From: Podospora bellae-mahoneyi
Lineage: Eukaryota > Ascomycota > Sordariomycetes > Sordariales > Podosporaceae
DNA length: 64,000 nt
Assembly: GCF_035222275.1 (NCBI RefSeq)
Contig: NC_085881.1
Coordinates: 1,550,001-1,614,000, forward strand
Reading direction: 5' to 3'
The notes under the pieces are model-generated. The model saw only the letters and a program-made list of their open reading frames with translations. It had not been told where the DNA came from and searched no databases. The translations under genes were made by a program, and so were the position numbers. Positions 21,931 to 34,700 of the stretch are shown here, one piece after another (within the stretch, counting starts at the first letter, position 1; every line of letters begins with the position of its first letter).

Positions 21931-24638
21931 TGGGTTTTATTTCCATTGCTATTTTGCTTGTGCCTGTGATCTTTATTGTTTAGAGTCTTTTAATATCTAG
22001 TTTATGCCGCCTGGTTATACTTTTGTTGGTTTGTTCTACATTCCCATAGCCCCTTTTTTTTTGTGGGTCCCTCTCTCTACTCAGGGGGTGATGTTGGGTG
22101 GTTGTTGCTGGGCAGTGCGAACTGCACAATAGAAAGCTGTTCAAGGTACTTTTCAAACGGAGGTTGGATGAAGGGTAGTAAACAGTAGTGTAGAATAACT
22201 GATCGCGTTCCTTCGGGTCTGTTTGCTTTTTGGCCGCTTGGCCAGGTCAAAGCTTGCTAGCGGAGATATATTCGAAGAAAATATTACAGTGTGTCCCTTT
22301 TATTGATTTGATGACCCCGGCGTTTTCTTGTCCACATGGCAAGGTGAAAAATTCGAATCCTGATACCATGTTTGCCGCTAGTGCTCATCTGAAGCCTTGC
22401 CGTGAGGCTTGTTTGCAGACATAAGAGAGGCGCTATCAGATGACATTCTCAAGCTTCCTCGGTATCTTTCTCATCCAATTTTGCTGAGCTTTTACGGCTA
22501 AGTTGGAGGATTTAGTTGGGCTGGAGAGAGTGTTTTCTTTTGGCCGGGGGGGCATAGATTTCTTTTGTCTGGTGGGATTGGGATGCACCTTTTTTTGGTA
22601 GGACTTGTGTTGACTGGCCGGCCGGTTTTGTTTACATCACCCCCTTTTCTGCTGAGCGGAATTTCAGAGGTGATTTCGGTGAGTTGTCGGCAGGGTGATG
22701 ATGATTTGTGTAGGCTATTGGACAGATGAGGAGGCAATAAAGAGTATAGGGACAAGAGCATTGAGTTCACACCGTGTTATGATTATAGGCCTATCAGTAC
22801 TTATTGCTTTGTGTTGTGTGACGACGGCGATGTCAGCTCTAATGACCTAGATCCCAAATGCTTAATTTTGTCAGCCGCTTTCTCTTATCTCTAAATTTTA
22901 AGGGCTCATACGGTTATATAGTTATGCGTTGATGTACATCATGGTTATGCCGTGGTTGTGAAAGCACCGAGTGTTATCTTCTTTAATTATGAGTTCTAAA
23001 CCTCCCCATGAGTAGACAAAGACATCTTTCTGGCCAGTCGGTCCTCCCTCATAGAGATTAGATCTATTCAGGCTTACTTTCATCACAATGTTATAGGCAA
23101 GCTTGAAGTTGACAGAGTTTCCCTTCCAACTTAACAACCCTACAAGACTCCACTTGTTGATCCCTTGTCTCTCGTGCTACCCTCGTGGCTTGCGGTATTT
23201 ATGGTGGTTCAAGGTCATTCTGTCGCCGATGTTCAGATGCTAAGTCATTCAAGCCATCAGACTGGATTGCTATGTCATGCTATTACACCAAATGGTCCGA
23301 TTACCAATTTCACTCGTTTGCTTTGTTTCAGGAGGTGAAGGTGACATGGTTATTGTCTTCAGACGGTGTAGCCTCAGTGGCTCACTCTTTCAACATCCGA
23401 TATTCTTCTTACATTTGTGGCTATAAGAGGCCCATTCGGCAGCCTCTCTGTAATCTACATCATTGTATCCTACAGTTGTCTTCAGAATCACCCAACTTTC
23501 CTGATCCCGTCATCTTCGCATGTTCGTCGAGGTCTCGGTCGTTGTTGGTTCGAGTACACCCCTAAAAGTCTTTTTACGACGGCTGTTAGCCATGCCCAAC
23601 TGAACTTGTGTTTCTTTCTGGACTGATAGAGGTTTTGTTGATGAAGATGTCGTGGACTGGCTGTTGGGTAATCCCTTGGTCCAGTGAACTTCAAAAGCAA
23701 AGAACCGCCAACAACAACAACCAGTGATCATTTCAGAAACAGGGAGGACTGGCACATGCGTTGATAAAGGGAGCAAACACCCTTGTCCCTTGACACCAAT
23801 CTTCATGTGGGTGTTGTTGCTGTTAGTGGCTTGATGTTTGTTGGTGGACGCCACTGATGCTTGGCTTCAGGTGGGTGGAAGAGGATCGGGTGACTATACC
23901 GAGTTGTCAGCGGGTGTGGTGTGTCGAATTCAAGTTCAGCAGGGTCGTTTAGGCCTTTGGTGGATCTTTCATGAGGTGTGGTGATTACTGGGGAGCAACC
24001 CCAAAGCCTCTCATGACAAACCTCGATCACAGAATCAACACATCCAAAAACACAAACCAATCCACTTGAATCAACATCAATATGTCAAATCTACCATAAA
24101 TACACCCTCCCCTTTCCCTCCTCCCATCCCCTCCTTCAACACCAACACACAAATTTCCCCCATAAATACCAAAAATCCCAAATTACAACCGACAAGACAA
24201 CAAAACTCCAAACACACACACAAACGCGCACACACACACCACCATCAGACAGACAGAATAGTATCAACACCAAAAGACAACCGTCGCCTGAGTTCGACGT
24301 ATCGGGTATCATCGACCAACAGTAGAAAGACAAGAGGAGTATAAAAATAATGCCAGAAAAAAACACAATAAACATTAAAAACAAAAAAAAGATTCCACTG
24401 CAAAACTCCTTTTTGACCCATCCACCCTTCCTTCCCTCTTAACACCCCACCCTTCCCGGAAAACGTATGTACAGTATATGCATACAAAGATGATTGTGAG
24501 AAACGAGAAGCATGTCCCCGTTTGATACCCGAAATTTGCGCGGAAAAATCACCGAGTATATAAGGGTTGTATTATTTTCGAACTGGGGGTGTAGTAGTCG
24601 AACAAGTAGAAAACCATGATCGTCTTTCGAAGTCTCCG
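21931..24638. other. Gene-poor stretch (2.7 kb)
   Basis: I see no supported gene. Open frames are short and overlap on both strands. The part from 22780 to 23160 is AT-rich. From about 24060 to 24260 the plus strand is A/C-rich with (CA)n tracts, ending near the 3' end of the 14-3-3-like gene. A TATATAAGG motif at about 24555 lies 60 bases before an ATG whose frame runs antisense into that gene; I do not consider this a gene. Confidence 0.55.
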
Positions 24639-25547
24639 TTATATCATCCCTGGTGGCGCGCTTGGCTCGCCCTGCTCTGTCCTCGCTGGCGGCTGCGAGC
24701 CCGTGCTTGAGGCTGGGTTCTTGTTGCTCGAATTAAGCCCTCGTTTCATCATCTTCCCCAAAACGGTCACTAGTTCACAGGCATCGTTGAACATGTCGTT
24801 GTCGATTCCTTCCGTGGCGTCATAGACCTGGGCGACTGTCTCCTTGGCCAATTTTCGACTTCCTTCGAAATCGTGGACACATTCGTATAAAAAGGCAGCA
24901 TACTCTGTCTTGACGGACAGGCGTAATGAATGCGAGCCCCACAAGATCTTGTCGGCAAGTTCGGCAGCCTCCTTGAAGTACTGATGGGCTATTGGTAAAT
25001 AATCGCCGGGCTTGAGAAGGAATGCTGATGGTGACTCAGGACCAAAGCCTGGTGGTGGCCCAACCGGTCCTCCTTCAAAATTTCGGCTTGGTTTTGCGCT
25101 TGATGGAGCACCGCCGTCATCCGTCGCGACTCCCTTGCCCTTGTCCAGTCGTGATTGTGGTGTATTCTGGGGGTCGGGTGTGTTGACGCCCATCGAAGAT
25201 ACCGGGGGCGTGTTATGGAATAGGACGAAAATGTGGTAGAAGGAAGCACGCAGCTTGTATGCGAGCACCTTGAGTTCGGTATAGGCTCCCACCATGGGCA
25301 CCACATACTGCTCCAGCAACACCAATCCTTCTCGAGAGAGCCATATAATGTGAAATGACAAATCCAATTGGGCTGATGTGGGGGTTCCATCCGGTCGTCG
25401 TTGTTTCTTGGCCTTGACAAGCTGATGTGAAAGGTTGATGGAGAGTCCCAGGATCTTGTACAGGACGGAAGCAAGCAGGGGGTTTTCGTGCTCGACGGCC
25501 TTGGCGGCCTTGCCGAGAAACTTTTGGTCAACCTCGGAGGACGCCAT
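24639..25547 (-). CDS. Divergent 14-3-3-like protein
   Basis: A 302-residue single-exon protein with the 14-3-3 helical plan. The N-terminal half has helices around GKAAKAVEHENPLLASVLYK and SREGLVLLEQYVV. The C-terminal half has the more recognisable segment: YFKEAAELADKILWGSHSLR, then LSVKTEYAAFLYECVHD and GSRKLAKETVAQVYDA, which parallel the HPIRLGLALNFSVFYYEI and AKxAFDxAI helices of true 14-3-3 proteins. A low-complexity insert rich in Pro, Gly and Ser (about 117-180) separates the halves, and the tail is disordered. Classical 14-3-3 proteins bind phosphoserine with a Lys-Arg-Arg-Tyr cluster; that cluster is not clearly preserved, so phosphopeptide binding is uncertain. The ATG at 25547 has a good context (GACGCCATG on the opposite strand). 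Confidence 0.75.
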   Translation of the reverse strand: MASSEVDQKFLGKAAKAVEHENPLLASVLYKILGLSINLSHQLVKAKKQRRPDGTPTSAQLDLSFHIIWLSREGLVLLEQYVVPMVGAYTELKVLAYKLRASFYHIFVLFHNTPPVSSMGVNTPDPQNTPQSRLDKGKGVATDDGGAPSSAKPSRNFEGGPVGPPPGFGPESPSAFLLKPGDYLPIAHQYFKEAAELADKILWGSHSLRLSVKTEYAAFLYECVHDFEGSRKLAKETVAQVYDATEGIDNDMFNDACELVTVLGKMMKRGLNSSNKNPASSTGSQPPARTEQGEPSAPPGMI

Positions 25548-26868
25548 GAAGCCAGACGGAGGAGAATGGGTCTGTGACCTCTTGCCCTGTTAGGAGAACG
25601 CAAAGCAGAGGAAGGGCCCGGCTACGGTGAAGCTATGCAATGGGTTGGTGCAACCGAGGTGTAAAGAACAAGTAATGCAGGGCCGGTCCTATAAGAAAAC
25701 CGGGAGTGCGGGTGACTGGTGGTTGCTTGGGGCTGATCGTATTCTGCATCAAAAGTCGAAAAGCATCCGAAACGGGAGGGGCTACTTGATCTGTGTTTAG
25801 TATAGTCAAAGAGGCTCTTGATCCGGCCTCACCGTGGAGCCACACTCAAGCGTCACGAGCCGCAGTCCGAGGAATGGCTCCGTTTTAATTACAGAAAGGA
25901 CTGTAAAGTTGGCATGAGAATCGGGTGTCGGATGTTGAGCATGACGATTGGAGGAGTACTGACCAATATGATACAGCGAAAGCGGGCAGCCTCCCAAAGC
26001 GCAATTTGTACAAGCTGAACAGCGAATCGGCAGCCTCGTGAAACAGGCAAGACAATCCGTCGTTAGGAGCGAGAGGACAGGAGGAAGAGTCGAGGCTGGG
26101 AGTCAGAGGCGGTGGTGGTGAGTGTGCGGTTTGCGAGACTGGGCATGGCGACGACGTCCGGGTCTCGATGGCATGTGTCGTTTACCCGCAATGGCAGATG
26201 TCAAATCCTCCCCAGGTTCTGCAGCTGCAGCAGCGGGAGCGGGAGAGACCGCAGCAGTTCCAGCAGCAACGAGCGGCAGCAGCACAAACGCAGACGCCGT
26301 TGGACGTTGAGGAGATCCCCGTATCTGTGGACCAGGGGCAGAGCGGTCAAACCGGCGACCCAGAACTGGCGATGACGGCCCCGTAAAATCAAGGCGAAAG
26401 CACACTTGGGGGCTGGGGAGGTCGAGGTGCCAGATGTGGAGTGTCTTTGAAACCCCTGGAGCCGTGACAAGTGGTAGCGTCGCTTCAGATGGCCAGCTCC
26501 GGAAGCCAAGTCGAGAACGGGAGCCGCGGTGGAGTCAAGGGCCGGGTGCGGCGGAAGTCGAAGTGAGGTCAAGAAGCTGAAGTTCACGATGGGATTTGAG
26601 GTCGCAAACGAGGTGAAAGGTGAAAATACCAGGTCGGCTGCGGGCTCATGCAGGGTGAGGTCGGGGAAAGTAAACAAGGGGGGTTTTGAGCCCCGCGTAA
26701 GCAGGATTTCGAATATGAGTGTGGGCGGCAGTCTAGCCAAGAGTGGACGAGGGCAAAAGCGCAAGATGCATAACCGGGGGTTGGGATCTTGTCTTGATGC
26801 TTGTGCCTTGTGTTTTGTCTCTTGTCTCCTCTTGTTCTGGAAGCGCTGGAGCAAAAGAGAGGAAGGTA

Positions 26869-26904
<36 letters not shown>

Positions 26905-29831
26905 AACAACGAGGGTCCAGTCTCCTGCATGAACGAGTGGACCTGCCTTGGACGCGATGCGATGCGATGGCGGCTTGCTTCGATGGGATGACGCAGATGC
27001 AGACGCACCGACAGCTGCAACGTCAGGGCAGGGAAGAAAAAAGAGCGACTTGGGACGAAGGGGGGCCCTTCAAATGAGCGACTGATGAACGAGAGAGAGG
27101 AAAAGGAGGGAAAGGGAGAGAAGACAGAGAGAGCAGCAGGCCCAAATGAGTGACAAACAAGGCGTGGTTCGAGATGCAGGATGTTTCTGCAAGGTGAGTT
27201 GTCCACCGCCTCCTCTCTGATGATACGCTGATACGACGACCAAAAGACGCGCTGCTGCTGGGCCCTGGGTCCTTAGACGCGGTTCTGTGGGGGGGAGGAA
27301 TACGGTCGGAGAGCCGCAGGCGCCGGCAATCAAGCGCCGGTCGTGTATCAGGAGCCTTCAATGGCAAAGAGAACGGACGACACACGGACGAGATCCGAAG
27401 TCGAAAAAAAGACGGCGGTGATTTGACTGGTACCGAACATATCAAACAGCAAGATCGAAGGCGGGGGGCAGGGCGGCAGGGCTGGGGCAAGGGGTTATGA
27501 GGGTTGGTGTCCCTTGGGGTAGTTTCTGTTAGTATCACCTGCATATCTCCTGCCATTCACTAACATATCTGCATTGTTTCATAATTCCCACCACCCAAAA
27601 GCGGCTGAGTGAGACAGAGCGACGTCCCGATTTTCATTGTGTCTCGGGAACCACGTTCTCGTCGAATATTTTTATTCTCAAGTAACATGGGCCTCACACG
27701 ATTGGTCTTCGGTTGCACATACACCTCGTGCTCGTCTTCGTTTTACACTACAACCAGGATTCAACATCTCGAACTGGACTGGTGATGTAATCACAGGATC
27801 CCTTCCCCGCAATCATGGCAGCATCGATGGCATACTCGTCTCTGCTCAATTGAGCACAAGACAGATATCAAATCAATCAATTGGACTCCCAGCCACCTCC
27901 ATTTTCCCTGACGACAACAACAACAACACACAAAATCAACGCGGTCCAGCAACCAGCATCGAAAAAAGAAGAGCCAAGACCTGGCCTGGGCATCTGCGGC
28001 CACCCCTCACTGCTCACCACCTACCACTCAATGGCCAGCATCGCCATCTTTACACAACAGCATGGTACTCCTGACAGCTCAGCGCTGGCTCCCGCTGGCC
28101 TCGAAATCGCCCGTCTCCGCACCACTTTCGTTCGCCTCATCAGAAGAAACTGGCGGTGAAGATGGATCAGGCCCCTCGCTCAACCTCCATGGACCACGGC
28201 CCGACTGGAATTGGTATCCAAAACAGCATCTTTAATCAGCTCCAGCTCCAACAGTGCTGATAACCGGTCGTCCATCAGGGACACCCTCGGTTTATCGACC
28301 GTCGTTCGGCCCCCAACCACACCCAACACGAGCCGCACCCGTTTTGGGACGCTCAGCAGTACGTATAACGCTCCGATCGACCTCGATTGCTTCACTGCTC
28401 CGTTACACTGCGTCGTACTGGTTGGGCCCTGCAGCCCTATAAAAGCCCGCCGTGGGAAAGAGCCGTCTCTTGTGTTTCGAGTCCCAATATTCCCGGCCGA
28501 CGTTCGGGTAACAAAACCAGGTTGACGAGAAGAGCCTCCTTTTTTGGCTACTAATCATCTATCACTGATTCCCCATACTTTGGGGTCCCGAAGGCGGGAG
28601 GCGGTCAGACGTGTGAGTGAGTGTTGCACAGCTGCAACCTCAGGTTCTAGGAGCATTCCTATCTCGGAAGCCGCACAAGATCAAGTGATCGAGTCCGAGA
28701 CTAAGGAGCCTGCGACTCGGGGGCAGAGCCATCTACTGCTCCCGGGGGCCGCTCGCCGTTCGGTCGGGTTCCGTGTTTCCATTGGACCGTACGGCACGGC
28801 CTAAAGACGGGGAATAACCACTTGCTTATGCCGGCCCATGTTGCGGTGTGGAGTCGACGTTGCTGAGATAACCCTTCCCCCAGAGTTCCCCTTTCCGGCA
28901 GCTTCCATGGCCTCATCATGCCTTTCAGCCTCTGAGGCGCCGGTGAGAACTTTCAGACTGGCTGTGTTGGGAGGGAGGTAATGGGGTTGCCGTCGTCCTA
29001 TGAAAGACTCGAGGTGCCCAGCCTGCAAGGCAGCTGAGGCTGCACCTATCCTCCCGGATGCATACCACCTCGTGCTGCATGGATGAATAGGTTCCAGCGA
29101 GTCAGCGTCGGGGCCCGGTTAGATTGCGGCAGAGAAAGAGCGGCATACGCAACACGATCTGCCATTTGCAGAACACACACCATTTTTCCCACCGCCGAGC
29201 TGAGAGCCGAAGCTGCAAACAAGCAAAACGTGGTAGTAGTAGTCAGCCCTCTCCGAAGCCAGGAACAAAAGCTGGATGGGCCTTGCCCTTTGAGGCGATC
29301 TGCACGACTTGTCTTGCTGCGCATATGAGGCGGGAACCATCTCGCCACTGGCTCTTCAGCTGGTTTATCCCCATTTTGTCTGTCCCATCCCACCGCAACA
29401 ATGCCAGTCCCGATATTCCGGTTTGTGGTTGCCTGGGCTTTGGACTCGATGTGGGATGCTATACGAAGAAGGTGAGTTGGAAAGTTGCCAAAAGGTCGGG
29501 TCTCATCTATATCATCTCACTTTTATTCCTGCATACCCTACATTCTTCCATTTTGTGATAGTTGTTTAAAATAGAAACAAGGCGTTCTTTCTTTCTTTCT
29601 CTCTCTTACTTTAAGTTTATGTGTCCCCTGTTCCTTCCTATCCCATCCAAAGACTTCACCTCTCTCATCACCAGACACGGAGTACGCACAGTATATTCTC
29701 TCTCTCTCTCCATCTCTCTCCACCTCGGGCCAATCTTAACTTGACTTTGCCTCAACCCTCATCCCGCGGACATCCCACGGCCACAACTACCATACATCAT
29801 ATCTGCATCATACCACATACAGAGACACAAG
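25548..29831. other. Long gene-free stretch (4.3 kb)
   Basis: No protein gene is supported. The region between 26100 and 27550 is GC-rich with many short overlapping frames on both strands, a (CAG)n tract at 26871-26901, and poly-Leu or poly-Ser frames that are merely translations of the repeat. A TATAAAAG box occurs at 28437-28444 without a convincing downstream gene. It may hold long 5' leaders, non-coding RNA, or the regulatory region of the 14-3-3-like gene. Confidence 0.5.
26871..26901. repeat. (CAG)n trinucleotide repeat
   Basis: Ten AGC/CAG units in an intergenic region. The resulting poly-Ala, poly-Ser and poly-Leu frames are not evidence of a gene. Confidence 0.9.
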
Positions 29832-30035
29832 ATGTGTAAATACTACGCCCATGCCTTCCTCTGCAAGCACATCACCTTCTCGTTTGCCACCTTTTGCGAC
29901 CCGGCCAGCATGATCCAGACCCGCTGCGGGGAGAGGTCGATATGGCAGACGATCCGCATGGAGGAGTACTGTGACGACTGCAAGGCTTATTACCCAGCAC
30001 CGTCGTCGTCGGCTCACTCGTCAAGGCGGCGGTAA
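29832..30035 (+). CDS. Small cysteine-rich MC-x8-CKH protein (67 aa)
   Basis: A 67-residue protein starting MCKYYAHAFLCKH, then eight residues and Cys, with a later Cys (TRCGE) and a closing EYCDDCK motif; the tail is Ser/Arg-rich. The spacing C2-x8-C11-x-H13 matches the copies at 13781 and 14437 and the proposed one at 13086, with Lys in place of Gly. The complete Cys/His set suggests a zinc-stabilised fold. The leader ending GACACAAGATG resembles that of the 13781 copy. Of the members in this window it is the one that looks most intact. Role unknown. Confidence 0.65.
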   Translation: MCKYYAHAFLCKHITFSFATFCDPASMIQTRCGERSIWQTIRMEEYCDDCKAYYPAPSSSAHSSRRR

Positions 30036-31422
30036 ATCACTACCACAAAAAGGAAACTAGGGGTCACTGTACCGCATGAATGATAATTTGAAACTACCTT
30101 ATGAACAACACAAAAAGCAACGCCAGTACGAGACGACATGAGCATGGTATGAGGACAAGACAAAGACACACGACTATGACGGGTACGAATTAGACGACGA
30201 CGATGACAACGACCGGCAGATATTCTTTTATTATGGGCGGTGGGCATTAGCGACAGGGTATTGCCTAGACTTTTTTTTGTTTTTTTCCTTTTCCCGACAC
30301 CGGGAACATATACAAACGTTGTGATTGGGATGTTATGATACGAGTTTCTTCATGAGATGGGTTATGACAGAACGGGAAATTTGCTGTATGATAAGACACT
30401 TGGGACTCCTCTCCAACCCTGGTGGTTGAAGGGGGGGAGTATGATGATCACCATTATTATAAAGTTTACACAACAAATATTTTTTCACATATTCCTTTGC
30501 CTAAGCCTTTTTTTCTTTTTTTTTTCTTTTTTTTTTCTGGTTGGTATGTTTACAGTGGGCAGGGCCACTGTTGAGTGTATCTTATGTGCCCGGGGTTTTC
30601 CTGTGGTTTTCTCTTCTTCTTCATTGACATCATATCCCTTTGTCATCGCGTCTGATTCCCGTGGAGACCCAACACGAATATACCTCCCGCAGAAACCTCA
30701 CACGCTCAGCATGAACAAAAACAATTTGACGACGACTCATCCCTCCCCCCACAATCACTAATCCCACACACCACTCACCTTACCCGACAGCCCGGATATC
30801 ACGCCTTCCCGAAACTCAGCCATAACACGTCGTGCTTGCTGCACAGGTTGTACTGACCTCGCATTTCTTCTCGAACACGAGCAGGTGCTACAGTAATCAC
30901 CATTCCCAGCAGCTCAAACCCCAACCCACAAAATATCACGTCAGAACTTAGACATCGCTGTGTGGTGTGATGTCCCCGATGTTCTTCTGCACGACATAAC
31001 CGATCACATCAAAAAAAGAAAAAAAATCGCTTAGTCTATCTACCAAACGACAAACCTCCTTTACCCTCCCATCTCTACCCCTCTCTCCCTCCCCTCATCC
31101 TCTCATCCCCTCATCCCACCCCAGATCAGTCCTTATGGCACACACACACAGACACACACACATACACATACACATATACATCCATCCTCTCACAAATCCA
31201 AGGGGGTATATATAAAAAATAAAATTACATCTCCTTCCTCCCCCAAAACACACCCAAAAAACAACACATAAAAAAAACCAACGCCTATACAGAGGTAACC
31301 ACCCAACCAAACCTCCCCCAAAAAAAAACCCCAAAAAAAAACAAACCCTACCCTACCCTACCACCCTCACCCCCCCACTCCCCATCGACCCAACCGCCCT
31401 CCCACCTCCCACCTTTCTCCTC
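30036..31422. other. Intergenic with simple repeats
   Basis: No gene is visible. The part 30280-30550 holds T-rich tracts, and 31000-31340 is A/C-rich with (CA)n and poly-A runs; the end is presumably the 3' untranslated region of the minus-strand SCAP gene. Confidence 0.6.
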
Positions 31423-31749
31423 CTACTCGCCAAACCCATCTTCGAATCCATCATCATCATCATCCCACCCCCAACCCCCCATACCCATCCCCCACCCCAC
31501 ATCAAAATGCTCATGTCCCACGCTGACAACCTTGACCACATTCCCCAGCGCAACAGCAACGCTCATGTTGCCAAACTTGACCATCGGCCCAACCTCCGAA
31601 ATCATGAGCTGCTGCTGATCATTCAGCAGCCCGTCTTCCTCATCCAACAGCCTCGTCTCAAATCCGCATGTACTTTCCGGATGATTCATCACCCACGCCT
31701 CCCACCTCGTCGTTTCTGGCGAATTATGATGGTGGCCGCCATTGGCAGC

Positions 31750-31788
<39 letters not shown>

Positions 31789-34700
31789 ACTTCCCACCAC
31801 CCCTCGTCTCTTCCGCATCATCATCCCACCCGTGTTATTGTTGGAGAGCGACCGTGGTCGGTTCGTCGTCGGCGGGCTTTGCTTCCTTCTAACCCCAAGA
31901 ATATTCCCACCCGGAAGAGCCTCCCACACGCCCGGATTGGAAATCCTTCTCTTCCTCTCCGTGAGCTCCCCCAGCCATCTGTGGCCGCTGCTTCTCGGAT
32001 CTGAAGGGCTGTACGATACAAGATTATCGTCTTCCTTTTCTGGGAGATAAGTTTGGATGACTAGATCCCCCGTTTCTGTGCTCACGTATGATAAAGTAAG
32101 TGACGTGAGATTTGGCTGATGAACCCTCATCTGCGGTATGTGCTTCAACGTCCGCGGTTGCATGACCTCGGTCGAAAAGGTGCGAAGGATGGTGGACGAC
32201 TCGAGATCCACGAGGTCGACTGATCGAGACCGCCCGATCAAATACGCAGACAAGGCCGGGATGGGAAGGACGCAGTGGACGTCCCTGGCTTCTCGCTCGC
32301 CAAAGTTGACTTCGGTCGAGACCCATTCGTTCCCCTGCTGCCTAACCAGGTGAACGCAGCTCTTGCGAGAGGCTGTGAGGATGGCTATTGGTGGGTGGTG
32401 GTTATTGTTGAATGAGTGAGCTGTGTTGGTCAGCAAAAAAAAAAAAAAAAAAAAAAAAGGGGTTCACGAGAGAGGTGTTGGTAAAACTCACATTTATCTG
32501 GAAACTGTACCGCCCAGACGAGTGGTGTTTTGCAGATGGTGAAATCTCTCGACTCGTCGACTTCCAGTTCCATCTCTAGTCCCATTCCGTTCCTCCTCAC
32601 CAGCACCAACGTCGGCGTTGTACCCGCCCTTTTGTGGCAGAAAAACAACGCTTCTGGCTTATGTCCGCCCAAGTCAATGTCTCTCGTCCCGGCCCACTGC
32701 TGTTCCTCCAGATTCCACAAAAACACCCTTTGCCATGACACCAAAGCCAACCATTTGGACCCATAGTCGATGGCCATGCTCAGCACCGGGAAAGGATTCT
32801 CCAAAGGGCATTCGTGATCCGAGGCGACCCTGTGCCCGGACCCTATCGGCACGTCCCAAACCTGAATGGCGCGATCAAGACCAACCGACACCAGCGAACC
32901 ACCCGGTGACGCAGCCATCATGACAACATCCAGCTTGTGGCCCTTGGTCAAAGACTTGACAGAAATCAACGGCTCATCGTCCGGATGCTCCGACCCCAAA
33001 TCTTCATACTCGTCCCGGAGAAGATACTTTGTACCCAACAGTATAGCCGCAAACACTAGCATTAATAACACGACGAAATTGGGCACTTCGTGATGCAAAA
33101 AGTCGTACACGGCAGGTAGAAACATGGGCTCTCGGGTGCGAGGGACGCGGTCGGAGCCCTTCAAGACGAAAATGATGGGATCGTACACGCGAGCCACGTA
33201 GCTGTGAGCCCAGGGCTTGACGACGTTGATGACTTCCCGAGCTGTCTCGTGGTCTTGAAGGCGGAGCCATGAGGTCGGGCTTCTGGCCTGGTGAATATCA
33301 ATCAGCAACGACGGCTTCGGAGCGCTTCTAACGGTCCTGTTCCATGGCAAGCTGAAGAGTTGGCTCAGCCACTGTCGGTTGCCTTCTGTCGCATAGTGAG
33401 ACTGTGCCGTGAGCACAAAGCAGATGACGACAATGGTTCCGGCAATCCTCGTCGACACTGCGGTTTCGCCAACACGGAGTTGGCTGACCAGTTCCGTCCA
33501 GGCTGACTTGTTTTTGTCTTTTTCGGAAGACTTGGTGCGCGACAAGAAGGCCTTCTCCAACTCGAGCAGTTCCCTTTGCCTGACATCGACGCTGAGGACA
33601 GACAGCAAAAATGTTGACAGGTAGATGAAGTCAAACACGGTCGCAATCGCAACAAAGGTGCAAAAGGCGGCGACACCCGGGTTCGAATACCGTGATAAAC
33701 CCAACAATATCAGCAGGTTTTGCACTCGGTTGGCGATGGCGATGTGTGCTGTCTCTCCGAAGGCCTCCCCTATCCTGTCACTGTTGCTGATGGTGGAGGA
33801 CGTCATAATGACGGCGTTAATCAGCCGCAACGAGTTCTCCAGACTGATGGCAAGAACCACCAGCGGGTAGGCGTACGAAGGTACCCGAGAAAGATCAATC
33901 TTGAATATGGCGCAAACCGTGAAGCTTGACACGATGGACGCGGTGATCTGAACGAGTATCGAGACCATGAGCCCTAGCCTGGATTTGAGGGCGCGAAGCT
34001 TCCTGAGATGAAGCAACAGGTAGAACAGCGAGATGGAATAGGCCACCGTCAAAAGTCCCACATCAGGCCACGACAAGGGTCGAAACTGAAACTCGTACAG
34101 CTGATCCGAAAGGCTCCTGCCGTCCGAAGGGATGATTTTCCACGTATCGCTGCGCTCATTAGCCAGCTCCTCAGCTCTTCTCACCCATAGTCGGCCAACC
34201 GGCGAGTCCCGGAGGTGAATCAGAGTGATGACCAGGGCGTCGGCAGCGACGAGACGGCGCTCTTCGAACCGCTTGCCGCTGAACACAATCGAGTGTCGCA
34301 GGGTGACATTGACAGACGTCGACTGAGTTTTCCTGGCATTGACCGTCTCGAGAATGTCCTGGTCGTTTTGGATATTACCTGCTGAGCCGGCCCAATACTG
34401 GAGTGGCGAGTGAAAGAACCACGACTGGTTGGTAAGGCCGTTAATGATATGATAGGCATCTCGCTGGCGGGGAGTCAGGTCACCATCGGCGACTTCGGGC
34501 TCGGATATCTCGGGCCTGTTTGCTGGTTGGCGGGGGTTGAAGTTGGTGGTCGGTCCCAAAAGCTCATCCTGAAGTTCGAGTGCGCCCAGTAAGACATCTT
34601 TCTCGAGAGCCTTCATATAGCTCCCGTGGACCCAAATTGAGCGCATTATCACATCAGGCTCAATGTCCAACTCAAGAGGCTGAGCGTCAGTCCACACATG

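Noticed and set aside
26201-27206. Frames starting with poly-Leu, poly-Ala or poly-Ser
   Set aside because: They are translations of the (CAG)n repeat and neighbouring GC-rich DNA on both strands, with no conserved segment.
28158-28525. Possible small gene starting MDQAPRSTSMDHGPTG
   Set aside because: The frame ends after 32 codons and no intron joins it convincingly to the next open frame.
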